Shown here piece by piece: positions 38,022 to 46,728 of a stretch of 64,000 nt of DNA (position 1 is its first letter; each line of letters begins with the position of its first letter). Origin of the DNA: Planctomycetota bacterium (GTDB lineage: Bacteria > Planctomycetota > Phycisphaerae > Phycisphaerales > UBA1924); contig CAUJHH010000006.1 in assembly GCA_963204725.1 (NCBI GenBank), forward strand, positions 1 through 64,000. The letters run 5' to 3'. The notes below the pieces were generated by a model that was not told where the DNA came from, made no database searches, and saw nothing but the letters and a program-made list of their open reading frames with translations. Both the position numbers and the translations under genes were made by a program.

Positions 38022-38768
38022 ATGCACCCACTTCGCACCTACCTGTTGCTTGGAGCGCTCGCCACAGCGTCCACGCACGCGAGCGCCGATCTGATTGCGA
38101 TCGATACGTATCTCACTGGAGGGTACAGCTCCGACGGCAGCTACGGCAATTCGATCCCGGGACAGAACTATCGCGTCGGACACTCGCCGGTCACGACGGT
38201 CGCGGAGCGTCGGAACTTCTTCCTCTTCGATCTGACACCTTTCGCGCCGAAGCCGCCCGGTTCGGTCATCGGCGGCTTTCTTAAGGTCTACGTTCCGAAG
38301 TTCGCGCCGGGCATCACGATCGATCCGGGGGATGGCTACATCAGCGAGGATCCATTTGAGGACTACGTGCTGACTTCGACTCCATTTACGGCCGACGAGA
38401 TCGCAGATCCAACGAACACAGTGGCCGAAGCGTTGGCGATCTACGCCTCGCTCGGCACCGGATCGATGGTCGGCGCACACTCATTCCACCCTGGCGATAA
38501 GGGCATGGAGATCATGATTCCACTCTCGCCGCCCGCGCTCGCCGCGATCAACTCGCTGCTCGGCACCGGCAAGGTCGCGATGGGCGGGCGACTCACGTCG
38601 CTCGACTTCCTCCACCCCGACGAACTCGTGTTCGGCTTCACGGACCTGATCGCGCCTCATATGGAACACAAGACGCCGAGTCTCGTCCTCGACATTGTGC
38701 CCGCGCCCGGACCGTTCGTTGTGTTCGGCTTTGCAGCGATCGGTGCCGGAAGACGGCGCCGGACCTGA
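38022..38768 (+). CDS. Secreted protein with PEP-CTERM-like (VPAPG) sorting tail
   Basis: A 248-residue protein. It has a signal peptide (LRTYLLLGALATASTHASA) and a beta-rich body that resembles a DNRLRE-like or other carbohydrate-binding sandwich (AERRNFFLFDLTPF, GGFLKVYVPKF), although I would not assign a family. The tail is DIVPAPGPFVVFGFAAIG, then GAGRRRRT. The ATG at 38022 follows AAGGAG; an in-frame upstream ATG at 37968 adds 18 residues ahead of the signal peptide and is rejected. It may be a surface protein related to the polysaccharide or sugar cluster around it, but this is only context. Confidence 0.8.
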   Translation: MHPLRTYLLLGALATASTHASADLIAIDTYLTGGYSSDGSYGNSIPGQNYRVGHSPVTTVAERRNFFLFDLTPFAPKPPGSVIGGFLKVYVPKFAPGITIDPGDGYISEDPFEDYVLTSTPFTADEIADPTNTVAEALAIYASLGTGSMVGAHSFHPGDKGMEIMIPLSPPALAAINSLLGTGKVAMGGRLTSLDFLHPDELVFGFTDLIAPHMEHKTPSLVLDIVPAPGPFVVFGFAAIGAGRRRRT

Positions 38769-38799
38769 GAGCTTTGTCAGCCGATCGCATACGAGCGAA

Positions 38800-39750
38800 T
38801 CACCCTGCGTTCTCGGCGGCGATCCGTTCAAGCAACGCCTTGGTCAGCTTGATGCCTTCCTGCTCGGAGTGCCTGTCTCCCTCGTACTCGATGCCGATGT
38901 GCCCGGTGTAGCCCGCGTCGCGCACGATTTTCAGCATGCGCCGATAGTCCGTGCGGACCTCGTTCCCCTCCGCATCGAACTCGTAGCTCTTCGCCGACAC
39001 GCCCTTTGCGTAAGGCATCAGCTCCTGAACGCCCTTGTAGCGGTCGTACCACGCGTCGGGCTCCGACGAGCGGGACCAGTCAAGGCAGAAGTTGCCGAAA
39101 TCCGGCAGCGTGCCGCAGCGCGGATGATCGACCATCTTCATCACGCCGGCCAGCCACTCGCCGTTGCTGCTCAGAGAACCGTGGTTCTCCACAATGACGT
39201 TGAGGCCCATGGGATCCGCGATCTCGACCAGTGCGCGGAGGCCATCCGCGGCGTGCTTCATCCGCTCGTCCCATGGCGCATCCCCCGCCGCGTTCACGCG
39301 GATCGAGTGACACCCGAGCGTGGAAGCGGCCTCGAGCCACTTGCGATGGTTCTCCACCGATTGGTTCCGCTTGGCATCGTCGGAATTGGCCAGTTCCCCC
39401 TCGCGGTCGCACATGATGAGGACCGACTGGACACCCTCTCCCTCGGCCCGCTTCTTCATCTCGCCGATGTACGAAGCATCTCGAGCTTTGTCGAAGAAGA
39501 AGGCGTTGACATACTCCACTGCGCTGATGCCGTAGGTATTGCGAGCGGTCCAGGCGAAGTCGAGGTTGTCCAACGTCTTATCGAAGAGCGCGCGATGGAG
39601 CGACCACTGCGCGAGCGAGATCGGGTTGCTCCCCGCGCGAAGGAGACCTCCTGCGGCGAGCCTGGAGCCAAGCAGTGGAGAAGCAGCGAAGCCGAACGCG
39701 GCAGCGCCGATTGTCGAAATGGCGGTGCGCCGGGAGACGTGGTGGGGCAT
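38800..39750 (-). CDS. Tat-exported sugar isomerase/epimerase-like TIM-barrel protein
   Basis: A 316-residue protein. A twin-arginine signal ([19 protein letters not shown]) precedes a xylose-isomerase-like TIM barrel. Ligand-type segments are [12 protein letters not shown] (Glu), [13 protein letters not shown] (Asp), [14 protein letters not shown] (Lys instead of the usual His) and [14 protein letters not shown] (Glu). The start at 39750 places the signal at the N-terminus. Export matches the two Tat-exported Gfo/Idh/MocA proteins 2-5 kb upstream, so sugar conversion outside the cytoplasm is plausible. It is convergent with the PEP-CTERM-like gene and divergent from the membrane protein at 39905. 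Confidence 0.87.
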   Translation of the reverse strand: MPHHVSRRTAISTIGAAAFGFAASPLLGSRLAAGGLLRAGSNPISLAQWSLHRALFDKTLDNLDFAWTARNTYGISAVEYVNAFFFDKARDASYIGEMKKRAEGEGVQSVLIMCDREGELANSDDAKRNQSVENHRKWLEAASTLGCHSIRVNAAGDAPWDERMKHAADGLRALVEIADPMGLNVIVENHGSLSSNGEWLAGVMKMVDHPRCGTLPDFGNFCLDWSRSSEPDAWYDRYKGVQELMPYAKGVSAKSYEFDAEGNEVRTDYRRMLKIVRDAGYTGHIGIEYEGDRHSEQEGIKLTKALLERIAAENAG

Positions 39751-39904
39751 GTGTGAGCGACTCCAGTGAAGGGGACGCCGCGCCGATTGCAATGCGGGCG
39801 AGCCGTTCCCGTATACATGCTACAACACTGGCGGTGTGGGCGTGGCGTACTTCGTTCTGTCGCGTCGCTGCCTTGTTCCGGGTCATCTGTTAGACTGGCA
39901 CGCG

Positions 39905-40558
39905 ATGGCTGAGGGAATGGAAGAATTGCGAGCCAAGAATCCCCTGCGTGAGGGAGCCCCTGAAGGGCCGGGATTCGTCCTGACTCCGGCGAGGCGGCCG
40001 CACCCGCCGACCAGCCCTGGCCCGATCGATCGTGGAGACGAGGGCCGGATCTGGCCGCCATTGGTCGGGATCGCCGTGCTCGTACTCCAGGGGTTCGGGC
40101 TTCTCTCTTCCGTCGGCTCCGCGCTCATGCAGTTCATGGACATCCAATCGATGTTGGGTGGGTTCGCCCCGCGGGGTGCTTTCGAGTCTGCGGAGAAGTG
40201 GAAACCGGTCATGCTGGCGATGTACGGCGTCGCCGGCACGCTCGCGTTGGTCGCGATCGTGGGTGGCGCGATGCTTCTTCTGCGTCGCAGGTGGGGCGTT
40301 CGACTGCTGGTCGGCTGGGCGATTCTGCGCCTCCCCTATGGGTTGGCTTCCTCGTGGGCCGTCGCGGGCATGCAGCGGGACAACATGGCGTCGATGTCGG
40401 GACCGGGATTCGGAGCCGGTGGCCCGCCCGGCATGAGTTCCGTAATCGTAATCATGTCCGTTGTGACGTCGCTCCTCATGTCGATGGCGTTGCCGATCTT
40501 TCTGTTGATTTGGTTTGCGCTTCCGAGAATCCGTCGACAGGTGCGTGGGTGGAAGTGA
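39905..40558 (+). CDS. Unknown four-helix membrane protein
   Basis: A 217-residue protein with a polar Pro/Arg-rich N-terminus (about 45 residues) and four predicted transmembrane helices (near 50-70, 100-122, 128-150 and 180-205). The polar loop between helices three and four contains a Met/Gly-rich stretch. No family is recognised. A TAGACT hexamer ends eight bases before the ATG at 39905, a possible near-leaderless promoter. The zinc-ribbon membrane protein gene follows after 27 bases, suggesting an operon. Confidence 0.65.
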   Translation: MAEGMEELRAKNPLREGAPEGPGFVLTPARRPHPPTSPGPIDRGDEGRIWPPLVGIAVLVLQGFGLLSSVGSALMQFMDIQSMLGGFAPRGAFESAEKWKPVMLAMYGVAGTLALVAIVGGAMLLLRRRWGVRLLVGWAILRLPYGLASSWAVAGMQRDNMASMSGPGFGAGGPPGMSSVIVIMSVVTSLLMSMALPIFLLIWFALPRIRRQVRGWK

Positions 40559-40585
40559 GCGGCCCGCCGCCGCGCGAGGGCAATC

Positions 40586-42115
40586 GTGTTCTGCAAGACC
40601 TGCCAGTATCCCCTATGGAATCTGAAGGAGCGCACGTGCCCGGAGTGCGGCACCGGCTTCGCACCATCGCAGTTCCGATTCCGAGCCAACTCGATCCAGT
40701 TCCTCTGTCCGCATTGCGGGCAGCAGTACTACGGAACATCCGAGCGCGGGCACCTCGTTCCGCCCGCATTCTCGTGCGTGAAGTGCGAGCGCGACATCGA
40801 GATGGACCAGATGGCGCTCGTGCCGGTCGCCGGGCTCGATGAACGACGGACGCGAGCCCGAGGCAATCCATGGACGGAGCGGGCCGGGAGGCCGACGATT
40901 CGAGACTGGTTCCAGACAACACTGATGTCGATGGGAGCCCCCGCGCCGCTGATCCTGGCGACCGATCGCACGGATTCACTGCGAAGGACGCTCGGATACG
41001 CGTGCACAACAGTGGTGCTCGCGAGCGCGGCCAGCATCGTGATGCCGTTCATGGTGCTCCTGCCGATCCTCGCACCGCTTGGAATCAACGCAAAGGGCGT
41101 GTTGGCCATCGCGATATGGGCGGTGGGCGTGATCCTGACGGGGATCCTGGCTTTCCTCCTTATCCCGATCGCCGCGCTGGTCGCACACGTCGTGCTGCGC
41201 GGAGGCAAGCCCCAAGGCGGGTTGCGGACCACCATCCACGCCGCGGCTCTATCGGCCGGTCCCAACGTCTTCTGGGGGGTCCCGTTGTTCGGGATCATGG
41301 CCGGCTTCCTTGGCGTCGTCTGGTGGGGGATCTCCTTCTCGGTCATGCTCCGAGTCGCGCACCGCGTGAGCAGGCTCCGGGCAACGATCGCGGGGATGCT
41401 GGTGCCAACCGTCACGATTATCCTCTTCGTGGGCGGCTTCGTTGCACTGATGGTGTTCTCGTTGAGCGCTGCGAACTCCGCGATGGGCACCATGTCGAAT
41501 GGAGCGCTGACGGACGTGGGCAAGACGACGCGATCTCTGCGGGTCGCGAACGCCGCAGCCGGGCGAGAACGCCACCTCGGTTCGCTGCTCCTCGATGGCG
41601 ACGTGCTTTCCACCGATCTGATCGGGGACGCGTTCTCCCAGACGTCCCAGATCAGCGTGAATGGCGTCGACCTGACGCAACTCGTGCTGACGGGCACGGA
41701 TCAGGAAAGGGCCGCCGCCGCCGCTTCGCTCGACGCGTTGCTCACGCCGGATGTGGTCGCCTATCGCGTGGGCGACGTTGTCGTGATCCGCGACGTTCCC
41801 GACCCCGCGCCCGATCCGCGACTCTGGCGCGTCGCTGTCTCGTTGGAGCCGGTGGCCAACGCGATGTGGTACCCGCAAGCGATGCAGGGTGCGTCGAATC
41901 CGTTCATCACGATGGGAATGGGTGGAGACTCCAACTCTGCGATCAACCCCGAGGTCGCCGGACAGAATCTCATCCGGGCTGCACACGGTCTGCCGCCGCT
42001 CCCACCTCTGCACACCATCACCGATGCCGCACCGTTCAGGGTGACCGAATCGGCGGGTGAGGCCGAGCACGAGGCGAAGCCGGTCCCCACGGAAGCGCCG
42101 GCCGGGCCCGGATAA
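40586..42115 (+). CDS. Zinc-ribbon membrane protein (Yip1-like)
   Basis: A 509-residue protein. The N-terminus holds two zinc-ribbon-like pairs: FCKTCQYPLW with CPECGTGF, and CPHCGQQYY with CVKCERD. The middle (about 130-310) has five hydrophobic segments in a Yip1-like arrangement. The C-terminal 190 residues are soluble and end in an acidic/Pro-rich tail. Such proteins are frequent in planctomycetes and their function is unknown. The start is GTG at 40586, supported by GAGGG seven bases upstream. Confidence 0.75.
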   Translation: MFCKTCQYPLWNLKERTCPECGTGFAPSQFRFRANSIQFLCPHCGQQYYGTSERGHLVPPAFSCVKCERDIEMDQMALVPVAGLDERRTRARGNPWTERAGRPTIRDWFQTTLMSMGAPAPLILATDRTDSLRRTLGYACTTVVLASAASIVMPFMVLLPILAPLGINAKGVLAIAIWAVGVILTGILAFLLIPIAALVAHVVLRGGKPQGGLRTTIHAAALSAGPNVFWGVPLFGIMAGFLGVVWWGISFSVMLRVAHRVSRLRATIAGMLVPTVTIILFVGGFVALMVFSLSAANSAMGTMSNGALTDVGKTTRSLRVANAAAGRERHLGSLLLDGDVLSTDLIGDAFSQTSQISVNGVDLTQLVLTGTDQERAAAAASLDALLTPDVVAYRVGDVVVIRDVPDPAPDPRLWRVAVSLEPVANAMWYPQAMQGASNPFITMGMGGDSNSAINPEVAGQNLIRAAHGLPPLPPLHTITDAAPFRVTESAGEAEHEAKPVPTEAPAGPG

Positions 42116-42195
42116 CCATGGTCATCCCGATTCCGAACAGGCACCACGCGCGGCCATTCATCTCGTGAAGTGATATTGAATCGTCTTCGAGCGAC

Positions 42196-42224
42196 TTGAC
42201 TGTCCGTGCGACGATGGGAAGACT
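42196..42224 (+). promoter_or_regulatory. Candidate his operon promoter
   Basis: TTGACT and AAGACT are separated by exactly 17 bases. AAGACT ends six bases before the GTG of the candidate leader peptide, the same spacing as at other leaderless-type starts in the window. The -10 matches consensus at only three positions. Confidence 0.45.
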
Positions 42225-42230
42225 TCACCC

Positions 42231-42296
42231 GTGACCATTGCCATCCACCAGCTTCAGCATTGCATGAAGCCGCACGCCACGAGCGTGTGCCGGTGA
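42231..42296 (+). CDS. hisL: Candidate histidine-operon leader peptide
   Basis: A 21-codon frame starting GTG and ending TGA, with His codons at positions 6, 10 and 15. It lies between a promoter-like sequence and overlapping hairpins ahead of hisG. The His codons are not consecutive, unlike the classical enterobacterial hisL, so attenuation by ribosome stalling is a hypothesis. Chance occurrence of a short frame is possible. Confidence 0.35.
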   Translation: MTIAIHQLQHCMKPHATSVCR

Positions 42297-42332
42297 TGGT
42301 GCGGTCGCTCTAAGCAGCGGAACAGACCCCAC

Positions 42333-42376
42333 TCAACGCCGGTTCCCAGCCGGCGTTGATCGCTTTTGAGCGATCA
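42333..42376 (+). promoter_or_regulatory. Overlapping hairpins in the his leader (attenuator candidate)
   Basis: Hairpin 1 pairs TCAACGCCGG (42333-42342) with CCGGCGTTGA (42350-42359) and is followed by TCGCTTTT. Hairpin 2 pairs TGATCGCT (42357-42364) with AGCGATCA (42369-42376) and overlaps the 3' arm of hairpin 1, so they compete. GGTCGCTC at 42303-42310, just after the leader-peptide stop, can also pair with GAGCGATC (42368-42375). Confidence 0.55.
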
Positions 42377-42411
42377 GGGTCGTCCGGGAGCCCAGCCAGG
42401 ACCCCGGACCC

Positions 42412-43374
42412 ATGACAACGCTTCGCGCAACGCCTCTCTCGAATCGCCATCCTGAACCCGAGCCCATTTCCGCGGCCTTGGGTGCCAGGCGCGCCGCTGA
42501 TCTCCACCTGGCCATCCCGAAGGGGCGCATGTACGACGGTGTCGTTGCGATCCTCGCCGAAGCGGGCGTCCGTCTCTCCGCGTCCGCACGCGGGTATCGC
42601 CCGACGCTCTCCCTCCCGGGAGTCGAGGCGAAAATACTCAAGCCCCAGAACATCATCGAGATGCTGCACATCGGTTCGCGCGACATCGGCTTCGCGGGCG
42701 CGGACTGGGTCGCCGAGCTGCGTGCGGATGTCGTTGAGGTGCTCGATACAGGGCTCGACAGGGTGCGGGTGGTGGCGGCCGCGCCGAGGCAGATTCTTCA
42801 GGAGGGGAGACTGCCTCGGCGCCCGCTGATCGTTGCCTCGGAGATGGAACGCCTCACGACGGAGTGGATCGCCGCCCGTGGGCTCGACGCGCGTTTCGTC
42901 CGCTCGTTTGGCGCGACCGAGGTCTTCCCGCCCGAGGATGCGGACTGCATCGTCGACATCGCGGCATCGGGCGCGACGCTCGCCGCAAACGGGCTCGACA
43001 TCGTTGACGAATTGCTCGCCTCATCGACACGGATGTACGCGAGCCCGGCGGCACTCCGCGATCCGGCCAAGCGCAGCGCGATCGATGACATCGCCCTGCT
43101 CCTGTCTTCGGTGCTCGAGGCGCGGAAGCGGGTGATGCTCGAGGTGAATGTGCCCGCGGATCGGCTCGACGCCGTTGTCGCCATCCTGCCGTGTATGCGA
43201 CAACCAACGATCTCTCCGTTGCACGGCGGGGAGGGTGATGCCCCGGGGCGGGCACGCGCCTTTGCCGTGAAGTCGGCCGTTCCCCGCGAGACGCTCCCCA
43301 CGCTGATCCCCGCGATCAAGGCCGCAGGCGGGACAGATCTCGTGATTTCTCCCATCGCCCAGGTTGTTCCGTAG
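42412..43374 (+). CDS. hisG: ATP phosphoribosyltransferase (long form)
   Basis: A 320-residue HisG catalysing the first step of histidine synthesis (ATP + PRPP to PR-ATP). After a 30-residue extension the catalytic part starts at DLHLAIPKGRMYDG. The PRPP-binding loop is DCIVDIAASGATLAANG. The C-terminal 75 residues form the ACT-like regulatory domain of the long form (VMLEVNVPADRLDAVV, TISPLHGGEG, LVISPIAQVVP), so it should be inhibited by histidine and not need HisZ. The first 12 bases before the ATG are GC-rich without a clear ribosome-binding site and may be masked by a GTCCGGG/CCCGGAC stem. Confidence 0.95.
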   Translation: MTTLRATPLSNRHPEPEPISAALGARRAADLHLAIPKGRMYDGVVAILAEAGVRLSASARGYRPTLSLPGVEAKILKPQNIIEMLHIGSRDIGFAGADWVAELRADVVEVLDTGLDRVRVVAAAPRQILQEGRLPRRPLIVASEMERLTTEWIAARGLDARFVRSFGATEVFPPEDADCIVDIAASGATLAANGLDIVDELLASSTRMYASPAALRDPAKRSAIDDIALLLSSVLEARKRVMLEVNVPADRLDAVVAILPCMRQPTISPLHGGEGDAPGRARAFAVKSAVPRETLPTLIPAIKAAGGTDLVISPIAQVVP

Positions 43375-43445
43375 CACAAGTCACGAAAGCAGTCGCGCGC
43401 CGAACCGAGTGGTCGCAAGCGAGAGCATCACGAAAGGGCCGAGCC

Positions 43446-45296
43446 ATGGCCTCTGCAACCGCCGACAGCCAGTCCCGCGCCGACGAGCGCGCCAGAACAC
43501 CCCGTTCGGTCTCCGATCCAGCGTCCGCCGCTGCAGAAGGAGACGTCGTGCGCGGGCCGCGCCCCTCGCCACTGGCCAGGGCGTTGAAGCCCTACACCCC
43601 GGGCGTTCAGCGCCGCCCCATCGACCTCAAGCTCGACGCCAACGAGGGGCCCGCGCCCTCCAGCGTGCTCATCGAGTGGCTGCAGCCGCGCGCCTCGGAG
43701 CTGCTCCGCCGCTATCCCTCGGCGGCTGGGCTTGAGTCGCAGATCGCGGCATGGCTCGACATCGATTCTTCCCGCGTTATCGTGACCGCTGGCGCCGACG
43801 ACGCGTTGGAGCGGATCGCGCTCGCGTCCCTCGCACCGGGGCGTGAGGCGATCCTGACGACACCCACCTTCGAGATGCTCGCCCGCTACGTCAACCTCGC
43901 CGGGGGCGAGGTCGTGGAGACGCCGTGGATCGGTGAGCCGTTCGATGTGGGGGCGATCGAGTCCAGAATCGGCCCGCGCACCGCAGCGATCTTCATCGTG
44001 ACGCCGAACAATCCCACGGGACAGGTGGTCTCCGCCGAGTCGATTCGGCGCCTGGCCGCATCGATTCCCGCCGGCCTGCTCGTCGTCGATCTGGCATACA
44101 CCGAGTACGCCGACGAGGACCTGACCGAAACGGTGCTCTCGCTGCCGAACGCGATCGCCGTGAGGACGTTCTCGAAGGCGTGGGGACTGGCGGGGCTTCG
44201 CGTGGGATACGCCGTCGGTTCCGCGGAAGTGATCGGCTGGCTGCGAGCGGTGGGGCACCCATACGCGGTCAGCGGGCCGTCGCTCGCGATCGCATCGGCG
44301 TGGCTCGATGCAGGTCGAACCAGAGTCGAAGCATCCGTTCGCCGCGTGAAGGCCGAGCGTCGCGAACTGGTCGCGCACCTGCGGGACCTGGGGGCCGAGC
44401 CGATCGAGTCGCAGGCAAACTTCGTGCTCGCCCGATTTCCGGACACGCGACTCGGCGCATCCATCGTCGCGGACCTGCTCGCGTCGCAAGGGATCTCGGT
44501 CCGACGGTTCGCGTTGGGGAGCGCGATGGAGCCATACCTTCGGTTCACACTCCCGGGAGATGCCCCGCAGTTCAGCCGGCTCTGCGCCGCGCTGACGAAC
44601 GCGATGCGCCCTCGTGCGGTGCTCTTCGATCTCGATGGCGTGCTCGCCGACGTGTCGAGCTCGTATCGGCGTGCGATCGTGCTCGCTGCGGAGTCCTTCG
44701 GCGTCGCGATCACCACTCGGGAGATCGCTGCCGCGAAGGACGCGGGGGACGCGAACAACGACTGGACGCTCACCCAGCGCCTGCTTCGGAGCCGAGGGGT
44801 CGAGGTGCCGCTCGAAGACGTGATCCGCGCGTTCGAGTCGTTCTATCAGGGTGATCCGAGCGACGCAACATCCGGCCTCTGGCGGTCGGAGTCGCTGCTC
44901 GTGAGCCCGACGGAACTCCGTTCTCTGGCGGCTCGCTACACCTTGGCCATCGTCACCGGGCGCCCCCGTCGCGATGCGGAGCGATTCCTGTCTCACTTCG
45001 GCATCGCCGACCTCTTCGCGACAGTGGTGACCATGGAGGATGCGCCGCCAAAGCCCGATCCGAGGCCCATCTTGATCGCCCTTGGGCGAATCGGCGTTGC
45101 CGGCGCGTGGATGATCGGGGACACGCCGGATGACCTGAACGCGGCACGCTACGCCGGTGTCGCCTCGATCGGCGTTCTCGCTCCCGGCGATGCCGCGACA
45201 GTCGAGCGTGCGTGCGAGGCGGAGCGGGCGCTGACCGGAGCAGGAGCGGCTCGCGTGCTGCGCAGCGCGTCCGACCTGCTGGAGGTTCTGCCATGA
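43446..45296 (+). CDS. hisC: HisC histidinol-phosphate aminotransferase fused to a HAD-family phosphatase
   Basis: A 616-residue two-domain protein. Residues about 40-385 are a class II-type aminotransferase: [24 protein letters not shown] (Asn189), the VVDLAYTEY Asp/Tyr pair, and the PLP Lys244 in [16 protein letters not shown]. Residues about 388-616 are a HAD hydrolase: [13 protein letters not shown] (nucleophile Asp395, Asp397), [20 protein letters not shown] (Lys) and [12 protein letters not shown]. The operon has no other histidinol-phosphate phosphatase, and HisB here lacks that domain, so the HAD half probably does this step. In the pathway, HisC makes histidinol phosphate and the phosphatase acts next, so fusion gives consecutive steps. 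Its stop overlaps hisB by four bases (ATGA). Confidence 0.92.
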   Translation: MASATADSQSRADERARTPRSVSDPASAAAEGDVVRGPRPSPLARALKPYTPGVQRRPIDLKLDANEGPAPSSVLIEWLQPRASELLRRYPSAAGLESQIAAWLDIDSSRVIVTAGADDALERIALASLAPGREAILTTPTFEMLARYVNLAGGEVVETPWIGEPFDVGAIESRIGPRTAAIFIVTPNNPTGQVVSAESIRRLAASIPAGLLVVDLAYTEYADEDLTETVLSLPNAIAVRTFSKAWGLAGLRVGYAVGSAEVIGWLRAVGHPYAVSGPSLAIASAWLDAGRTRVEASVRRVKAERRELVAHLRDLGAEPIESQANFVLARFPDTRLGASIVADLLASQGISVRRFALGSAMEPYLRFTLPGDAPQFSRLCAALTNAMRPRAVLFDLDGVLADVSSSYRRAIVLAAESFGVAITTREIAAAKDAGDANNDWTLTQRLLRSRGVEVPLEDVIRAFESFYQGDPSDATSGLWRSESLLVSPTELRSLAARYTLAIVTGRPRRDAERFLSHFGIADLFATVVTMEDAPPKPDPRPILIALGRIGVAGAWMIGDTPDDLNAARYAGVASIGVLAPGDAATVERACEAERALTGAGAARVLRSASDLLEVLP

Positions 45297-45940
45297 CCGC
45301 GACAAGCGACGAATCGGACAAGTCTGTGAGACGAGGCGCATCGATCGAGCGATCGACCCGCGAGACGTCCATCACCCTCACGCTCGACATCGACGGGGCG
45401 GGAAGGGCGACCGTGCGCACCGGGATCGGGTTCCTCGATCACATGCTGGCGACGCTCGCGCTCTTCGCGCGCTTCGATCTCGAACTGGCGTGCAACGGCG
45501 ACCTTCACGTCGACGATCACCACACCTCCGAAGACTGCTTCATCGTGCTCGGACAGGCGATCGACCGTGCCTTGGGCGACCGCGCCGGTCTGGTACGGTT
45601 CGGGAGCGCGTACGCGCCCCTCGATGAAGCGCTCGCTCGTGCTGTGGTGGATCTTGCAACGCGATCCACGGCGTCCGTCGATCTCGGGCTCATAAGGCCG
45701 ACGATTGGCGAGTGGGCGTGCGAGAACATCACGCACGCCTTCACAACACTCGCGGCCGCGTCACGAATGACGCTGCACGTTGATGTCCTCAAAGGAACAA
45801 ACGACCACCACCGCGCCGAAGCGGCCTTCAAGGCCCTCGGGCTCGCCCTTCGCCAGGCTACGCGGCTCGACCGCGGAGGCACGGAAGCGGGCAGCATCTC
45901 AAGCCCACACCTCTCCAACAGCACCAAGGGGGTGCTCTGA
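45293..45940 (+). CDS. hisB: Imidazoleglycerol-phosphate dehydratase
   Basis: A 215-residue monofunctional HisB dehydratase. The di-metal histidine motifs are [28 protein letters not shown] and [18 protein letters not shown]. The N-terminal phosphatase domain of enteric HisB is absent. The C-terminal end carries the usual Ser-Thr-Lys-Gly segment (NSTKGVL). The ATG overlaps the hisC-HAD stop, and the stop overlaps the hisH start (TGATG). It converts imidazoleglycerol phosphate to imidazole acetol phosphate. Confidence 0.96.
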   Translation: MTATSDESDKSVRRGASIERSTRETSITLTLDIDGAGRATVRTGIGFLDHMLATLALFARFDLELACNGDLHVDDHHTSEDCFIVLGQAIDRALGDRAGLVRFGSAYAPLDEALARAVVDLATRSTASVDLGLIRPTIGEWACENITHAFTTLAAASRMTLHVDVLKGTNDHHRAEAAFKALGLALRQATRLDRGGTEAGSISSPHLSNSTKGVL

Positions 45941-46728
45941 TGGTCTCGAACAGCGGAACAGACTCTTACGCGTCCGATGTCGCAGCCGCAAACGGTGCGG
46001 ACGTCTACATCGTGCGAACCGGGTCGGCCAACCTGGCATCCGTTGCGGCGGCGATCGACCGAATCGGTGCACGGCCGATCATCACGGCCGATCCCGCCGA
46101 CGTGCTCATTGCCGATCGACTCATCCTACCGGGTGTCGGTTCCTTCGGGGGCGCGATGGCCGAGCTCACCCAGCGCGGGCTCGTCTCGGCGCTGCGAGAG
46201 CGCCTCTCGATTGGTCGTTCGACGCTCGGCATCTGCCTCGGTCTGCAGTTGCTCGCACGCGGATCCGAAGAATCACCGGGCGTGCGTGGCTTGGCCATGA
46301 TCGACGCGGTTGTGCGACGGCTGCCCACAGAACCGGGGCTTCGCGTGCCACAGATGGGTTGGAATCTGACCGAGCCGAGACACACGTGCCGCACGCTGGC
46401 CGGCGGATTCGCATACTTCGCGAACTCGTACGCGCTGCGCGAGATCCCGAAGGGGTGGCGCGGGAGCACGTTTGCGCACGGCGAGTTGAATCCGGTGGCG
46501 GCGATCGAGCAAGGAGATGGCGATCGGCTCGTGGTCGCGGCGCAGTTCCACCCGGAGTTGAGTGGCAGCTGGGGGCTCGACTTGATCCGTCGCTGGGTGA
46601 TCGGACGGCCGTCGATCGAGGCCGACGGCGCGGAACCGACCGCACAACTGGCATCACGACCTGCTCCGCGGGCTCAAGCGGTTCCATACGACCGCATCGG
46701 GGAGGAGCCATGCTCACGACTCGCGTAA
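45940..46728 (+). CDS. hisH: Imidazole glycerol phosphate synthase, glutaminase subunit
   Basis: A 262-residue class I glutamine amidotransferase. The catalytic triad is Cys99 in LGICLGLQLL, and His204 and Glu206 in QFHPELSG. The oxyanion region LPGVGSFGGAM is intact. The usual YFVHSYY-like loop reads YFANSYAL. It supplies ammonia to HisF. About 40 C-terminal residues extend beyond the normal end of HisH and overlap hisF by 19 bases. The start overlaps the hisB stop by one base. Confidence 0.94.
   Translation: MVSNSGTDSYASDVAAANGADVYIVRTGSANLASVAAAIDRIGARPIITADPADVLIADRLILPGVGSFGGAMAELTQRGLVSALRERLSIGRSTLGICLGLQLLARGSEESPGVRGLAMIDAVVRRLPTEPGLRVPQMGWNLTEPRHTCRTLAGGFAYFANSYALREIPKGWRGSTFAHGELNPVAAIEQGDGDRLVVAAQFHPELSGSWGLDLIRRWVIGRPSIEADGAEPTAQLASRPAPRAQAVPYDRIGEEPCSRLA

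Noticed and set aside
39793-39904. A promoter pair in the gap between the exported TIM-barrel gene and the membrane protein gene
   Set aside because: GTATAC and TAGACT look like -10 elements but neither has a -35 at 15-19 bases, so only the TAGACT position is mentioned with the downstream gene.
42116-42411. T-box riboswitch upstream of hisG
   Set aside because: The conserved T-box sequence (AGGGTGGNACCGCG-like) and the stem I features are absent. The leader is better described by a short His-containing frame and overlapping hairpins.
43428-45341. A 637-codon open frame on the minus strand opposite hisC-HAD
   Set aside because: Arg/His-rich translation without motifs, exactly antisense to a two-domain protein with all active-site residues. 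A composition artefact.
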